A program made the translations under genes and the position numbers. The notes beneath the pieces are model-generated. The model ran no database searches, was not told where the DNA came from, and saw only the letters and a list, made by a program, of their open reading frames with translations. Of a stretch of 64,000 nucleotides of DNA, positions 58,473 through 64,000 are shown one piece after another. The DNA comes from Chrysomallon squamiferum (taxonomy: Eukaryota; Mollusca; Gastropoda; Neomphalida; Peltospiridae), in NCBI GenBank assembly GCA_012295275.1, contig CM022677.1:22807753-22871752 (forward strand), given 5' to 3'. Numbering within the stretch: position 1 is the stretch's first letter; the number at the start of each line of letters is the position of its first letter.

Positions 58473-59113
58473 CTCATCAACAGCTGTCTTCTATCACGTC
58501 AAGATATCAACAGCTGTCTTCTATCACGTCAAGTTCTCTCATCAACAGCTGTCTTCTATCAAGTCAAGATATCAACAGCTGTCTTCTAGCAAGTCAAGAT
58601 ATCAACAGCTGTCTTCTAGCAAGTCAAGATATCAACAGCTGTCTTCTATCACGTCAAGTTCTCTCATCAACAGCTGTTTTCTATCACGTCAAGTTCTCTC
58701 ATCAACAGCTGTCTTCTAGCAAGTCAAGATATCAACAGCTGTCTTCTAGCAAGTCAAGATATCAACAGCTGTCTTCTATCACGTCAAGTTCTCTCATCAA
58801 CAGCTGTCTTCTAGCAAGTCAAGATATCAACAGCTGTCTTCTAGCAAGTCAAGATATCAACAGCTGTCTTCTATCACGTCAAGTTCTCTCATCAACAGCT
58901 GTCTTCTAGCAAGTCAAGATATCAACAGCTGTCTTCTAGCAAGTCAAGATATCAACAGCTGTCTTCTATCACGTCAAGTTCTCTCATCAACAGCTGTCTT
59001 CTAGCAAGTCAAGATATCAACAGCTATCTTCTAGCAAGTCAAGATATCAACAGCTGTCTTCTATCACGTCAAGTTCTCTTATCAACAGCTGTCTTCTAGT
59101 AAGTCAAGATATC
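58473..59113. repeat. 30/35-bp minisatellite (copy B, about 20 units)
   Basis: Expanded partner of 48392-48592. A three-unit higher-order block (30+30+35 bp) is repeated about five times. Confidence 0.95.
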
Positions 59114-59640
59114 TCACCAAAAGAGTTAAAATACCAGGAAAAAAGTGTTCCTTTTGTTGTTGTTTTTTGTGATAATAATAATTAATTTGTAATAGTTTTT
59201 TCTCTGAGTAGGTATGTGATTCTAGTGTTTGTGTCTTTGTTAAGAAATTTATGACTTAATGCCCTTACATTTCTGTTTAAAGCCAAACCAACAATTAGCT
59301 ATGGCCTAAAAAGATTATGTGTTCATATTTTCTTGTTGTAAGTCAGCAGGCAGATGTGTGTGTTTTTCTTTGCATTAATAGTAAAACTAACGTACTTAAC
59401 TTTAAAAACGTTGCAACCAAAAGTGAACTCACCTGGGAATACATGTGTATTTTCGTGTTTGTGTGTGTGTATGTGTGTGTGTGTGTGTATTTATACATAT
59501 ACATATATATACACACATGTCTGTGTGCGTGAGTGTGTTGTGTGTTTGTGTATAGATTCTAAGAATGCATTACTTTAAATTTATGCAGATCTGCTGTCTG
59601 GTGTGTATGTGTGAACTCATAAGACTGTTTTAATACTATG

Positions 59641-60115
59641 TATCTCACTGGCGTCGGGATTTGAGGATATAGATCAAGTATAAATAAAAATAGTCTTTGA
59701 ATGTGGATCTCTGTGTCTGCATGTGTGTGTGTGTGTGGGGGGTCCGTTGAGTGTGTATTTCTGTGTGTGTGCGTCGTATATGTGTGTGTTTCTGCATGTA
59801 CACTCATGGCATTAATTTATTAGTAGGCATCTGTGTCTGAGGATAAACCTATGTTTGATAACACACGCAAATGTAACTGTAACAATAAATAAAAAATAGT
59901 CTTTGAATATGTGTTTATACGTGTGTGCGTGTGTGTACATATGTATCTGCGTTTTGTCTGTTACCTTTAGAAATGGTTGTCATAGTAGTATTTGAAATAG
60001 AAAAAAAAAAATATATATATATCTATATATTTTAAGAATGATAAAATATAATAACTCAAAATAAACAAGAACCTAGATAGACAATCATGTAATATAATTT
60101 CTTACCTATGTTTGT
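59641..60115. other. Copy-B-only insertion or copy-A deletion
   Basis: About 475 bp lacks a partner in copy A between ACTATGTA and the GTATCTGAAACAGAATAAAA block. It holds internal repeated words (AAATAGTCTTTGAATGTG-like at about 59688 and 59894) and GT tracts. No terminal inverted repeats were seen. Confidence 0.6.
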
Positions 60116-60589
60116 ATTATCGTACATTTAAAGCCTATTCGTATCTGAAACAGAATAAAAGTTCTAACTGATATAAAGTACATCTGTGAATTTAGATAAA
60201 TAATCATGTAATCGAAATCTTCTTTACCACGACCATCAGAGGGTGTGTTCGTCATGTAAGCTTGTTATTGCTGTGTCAGTGTGATTCATTTAAAGATAAC
60301 AATGTAACAAGCCATACAAGAGATCACACAAGGCTCTTTGTTTTAGTTGACTGCATTGTTGAAAGATCATACAGGAATGTCGAAAGACACTGAATAATAG
60401 TGTTTACGTAGACCCTTGGCAACCCACCAACATAGTGTAAGATAGAACAGGAAGAATTGAAATTAAGACGTATGGACACGCAATCACTATTTTAGTGGAG
60501 AATAGTTTTACTATGAGTGTCAGAAGTCTTTATCGGTTTAGCGAAGCAAACGTTATACAGCGCCTTAAGTTAAATGTGAGATTTATAAT

Positions 60590-60998
60590 AAGTCTGTATC
60601 ATTATTTGAATTAGTGTTGCTGTATTAGTGGCGGTTTTACTTGAATAATAATGTGAAGCTATATTAAAAGAGCTAAATTTCGAATGTCCCATATTTAAAT
60701 GTTTTAAGACATTTATACAGTCCAAAGAGGCAAAACGGGTTGTCAATCACTTACATAAATTTGAATTAAAAATAACTTGAAGCACCTGAAATATTAATGC
60801 AGTAGTGAATCTTATTATGCCTATTTCCACTTTATTTTGAAATCCTTCTTTACAACTGCACTGTGTGTTTCTCACTTTGGTGCATTTCTCTACTAAAGTT
60901 ACTAATTAAATGTTCAAAAATAAACGCTGATTTTACGTTCTGCTTGTGATTACTATTAGATAAATAGATGTTTTAACTACATTTATTTATTTATTCAT

Positions 60999-61079
<81 letters not shown>

Positions 61080-62150
61080 CAGAGTGAATATATCTAAATC
61101 TAGAAATACATTTAAAAGGGATAAATTATGAAATATGAAATGTAAATTTTGACTGAGGGGTTCATCGTGTTTCTTTAGGCAACTTGCAGTTTTCTTTGGT
61201 GCCAAGGCACAACATTAGTGCAGTTAAAAGCTATAAAATTAAATAATAACGATAACCTCTTTATTACACTTTCCTCTAAGATCAGTCTCAACTAAAAGTT
61301 TTATGACATTTTCTAATTTAGTAAAGGCAAACCAGACTAATTTTAACGAAAGCTTCAGAAAACAGGAGATTTTCTTTGGCATTTTGTTCTTCTAAACCGA
61401 TTTGTGGAGGAAGAACAAGAACATTCGTAAGTTCCGACATAAAAATGTATTGTTTATAATCCAGTGAGTTACTGTCATTTGATATAAAGATAAATTAACA
61501 TGATAATATAATATCAAGTAATATGATCACGTGATTTACAAGAGAGTAACGGTAATTAATTATATTTATTTCCGCCTCTTAAAGTTACTAATTAATTGTT
61601 TAAGAAATATGCTGATTTTACTTTCTGCTTGTGATTAATAAATAAATAAATAAATACATTTAAAAAAAGCTGTCAAATGTTGAAAACATTGATAAATACT
61701 AATTGATTATTACTGACACTCTACATACACTTTTTGTTCTCAAAGTTTTATGACTTAAATTGTTCCAAAAATTGGAAGTGGAGTTATTTTACGACACTCA
61801 GGCACTGTGTTTCTCCGATTCTATGTATCTTTGTGTGAGTACATGTATGGCTATGTGTGTTTCGCTATCACTGGGTGTATGTCTGTATGTGTTTGGGTGT
61901 AGGTGAGTGTATATAAAAATATAAATACGTCTTCTATGATATTTATTTATTTATCATCATCATCAGCAGCAGCAGCAGCGTTATTATTATTATTGTTGTT
62001 GTTGTTATTATTATTATTAAATGGACAGTTAATTAAATGACAAGATACAGACGTAAAGTTTTTAGTTTAAATTAAGTGTTTGAATGTTGGCCACCTCTGT
62101 ATAAACAAACAACACATCATTTTATTCTTGTTTAAATTTTTGTTTGGTCA
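60590..62150. other. Copy-B-only region
   Basis: AT-rich and without a gene. A block of about 75 bp containing GTTACTAATTAA and TTCTGCTTGTGATTA occurs twice, at about 60895 and 61583. An (AAT)n run occupies 60998-61079. Confidence 0.6.
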
Positions 62151-62807
62151 AGAAATGTGGTTAATTTCTGATTAATAATCAAACAGCAAAACACACACAC
62201 ACGCACACAAAGAAGAAGACTGGAATTTTTTCACTCGCAGGTTTGTTCTGAAATGCTGGGTTTTTACTAGATCACAAACATCTCGTTGTTCTACAGAATC
62301 ATGCTGAAACGTGTTAAACTTTCCGAAGCATTAAACGTTATGAATCTGTTATTTAATGAATGATAGAAATCATATGCCGCGGATTGAACTCAAGTATTGT
62401 ATAAAGCAGCTACCTTAGATTAAAAACAGCTTGCTGTGATTGGTTTGATAAGACACGTAATACGAGTGTTAATGCGCAGTTACTGTAAAGAGTAAGCAAA
62501 CGTCCAACTGGAGGGAGTAATATTAATTTACCTTGATAGCTTTAATCAGTCAGTTACTTTACGCAAACATATTTCTAATTATTAGTATTATTAGTAGTAT
62601 TAGTACTATTATAAGTAATATAATAGTAGGTCTTTCACGTATATTTTAAGGTCTGTTATAATTATTATTTTTCCTGGAGTAACCACTGTTTATAAAAAAA
62701 AATTCTGGAATAGATTCCTGAATTTAAGTAACGACACAAAAGAGTTTCTTTATTTTTCGGAAAGGAAGAACGTGAAGAGAAGAAGAAAGAAAATTGGTAA
62801 GATGCTT

Positions 62808-63251
62808 TTTTATTATTATTATTATTAATGTTATTGTTATTGTTATTGTTATTATTATTGTTATTCTTGATATTATTATTGTTATTGTTATTATTATTAT
62901 TGTTATTACTATTATTATTATTATTATTATTATCTCTATTTTTCATTTTAAATTGTTTCATATGTATTAATATTACTTTACTAAAATTTAATATTTCTTT
63001 ATTCAGAGCAAAAAATAAGATAAAGAATTTAAATTTTTCACAAAAATATATATGTTATTTGTATTAGAGAATAGAGATTTGGGTTTCTAAGTTTGTATGT
63101 TTCATACAGATTTCAAATACATGTAAACTGTTTTTCAGCCGTTTCATATAGATAATTATCAAAATTTCGAAAATATAATGATTTCTAGAGCTTGATATCT
63201 AACATCACTTCTGTTTAAAAGTTTAATTGTGTGTATTTTTGTTTGTTTGTT

Positions 63252-63282
<31 letters not shown>

Positions 63283-64000
63283 TTGTTCATCGATATGTTT
63301 TGTTTGTTTATATTTTTGATATTATTGTTAAAGTTGTTATTGTTATTATTATAGTACATCATTATTTTAATTAGTTTTGTTATTTTTAATATTGTTGTTT
63401 TAGCTGTTGCTTTTGCTGGTGGTTTTTTTTACTTTTCTTTAGGTAAAATAGTTAATTTTATTGGGCGAGAAAGAGAGAGTGAGAGATAAAGAGAGAGACA
63501 AAAGATGAGAGAATGAGTGTGTGATAGACAGACAGAAAAAGAAAGACAGAGAGATAACAGAAAGCGAATGAAAGAATCTCAGAAAAAGAGTGAACACGAG
63601 TGAGAGAGTGTGTGAATGTAAAATGTAAAATGCGAGATACGTAGCGATATAAACAGGTTATGGCTGTTCGTGCTTTTGAAAAAGTCGGTTTGACATTTTG
63701 TCAGTGACACAGAAAACAGAGGAGCAGAATATGAATTTCCCGGGAACATAATGTACTGTATTTTAGTGACTAAATAATTCCCTATAGATTCTTGATATTT
63801 ACAAACTCTAGTAACTAAGATTTTATTAAGTTTATTTATTTCGAACTTAATGAAAACAACTAATTATCGATCGTTATTATTATTACTACTAATTATTGAT
63901 TGTAATTAACAAAAGTAAATGTTGCTTAAACAGATAGGTACGAAATTTTATTTATTAACAGATCATTATATTTTTATTATTTAGCAAAACGTTCAAAATA
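62808..64000. other. AT-rich end of window, no gene seen
   Basis: An (ATT/GTT)n tract to 62935, a GT/GCGC run at 63254-63282, and a short GAGA tract at 63465-63600. Nothing coding is supported. Confidence 0.6.

Larger units (their letters stand above)
53970..62807 (+). repeat. Large direct duplication, copy B
   Basis: Partner of 43909-51072. Copy-B-only blocks are 59641-60115, 60590-62150 and about 62655-62742. The fold-back, pogo-like fragment and minisatellites are all present. Ends near 62807, where an (ATT)n tract begins. Confidence 0.9.

Noticed and set aside
61000-61205. Poly-Ile minus-strand frame, and similar poly-Asn/poly-Leu frames at 62665-63067
   Set aside because: These are translations of AAT/ATT microsatellites.

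Overview
The window is animal nuclear DNA. It is AT-rich, full of micro- and minisatellites, and its genes have GT-AG introns. The organism is most likely a mollusc or another lophotrochozoan: it carries TTAGGG telomeres, an intronless-CDS GT11 fucosyltransferase, the tail of a non-LTR retrotransposon, a MULE remnant and pogo/Tigger-like ends. This placement is an inference, because no marker gene for a species is present. No rRNA, tRNA or CRISPR array was seen.

Left block (1-26300): this looks like the right-hand end of a chromosome. From 2 kb to 20.7 kb it holds about a dozen minisatellite families, with units of roughly 10 to 46 bp. It also holds a duplicated repeat segment (2100-5145 and 9750-11403). 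One duplicate is interrupted by a 1-kb element with 27-bp terminal inverted repeats. The one clear gene is a complete GT11 alpha-1,2-fucosyltransferase (15389-16519, plus strand). A non-LTR retrotransposon 3' end lies at 19.04-19.5 kb. A GC-richer subtelomeric repeat then runs directly into (TTAGGG)n at 20732. After about 350 bp the array turns into more than 5 kb of (TTAAAA)n, which is TTAGGG with its three G replaced by A. This is the known nanopore miscall of telomere sequence, so the whole of 20732-26300 is best read as one telomere.

Gap (26301-26500): exactly 200 N. A telomere pointing into a scaffold gap means that the contig on the right was probably joined wrongly.

Right block (26501-64000): a separate contig. 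Minus-strand exons between about 33.1 and 38.2 kb (perhaps to 40.1 kb) have matching splice phases. They encode the C-terminal part of an unrecognised leucine-rich-repeat-like protein that ends in Cys-Lys-Ile-Leu, a possible prenylation box. One exon is one base out of frame. A degraded MULE transposase sits in one of its introns. A second pair of LRR-like exons lies at 28.2-28.5 kb. From 43.9 kb to 62.8 kb there is a direct duplication of about 7-9 kb, offset by about 10.06 kb. Each copy carries a pogo-like fragment, a long fold-back hairpin and minisatellites whose copy number differs between the copies. A 2.1-kb GAGA/GACA-type simple array separates the copies. The rest is AT-rich DNA with no gene that can be supported.
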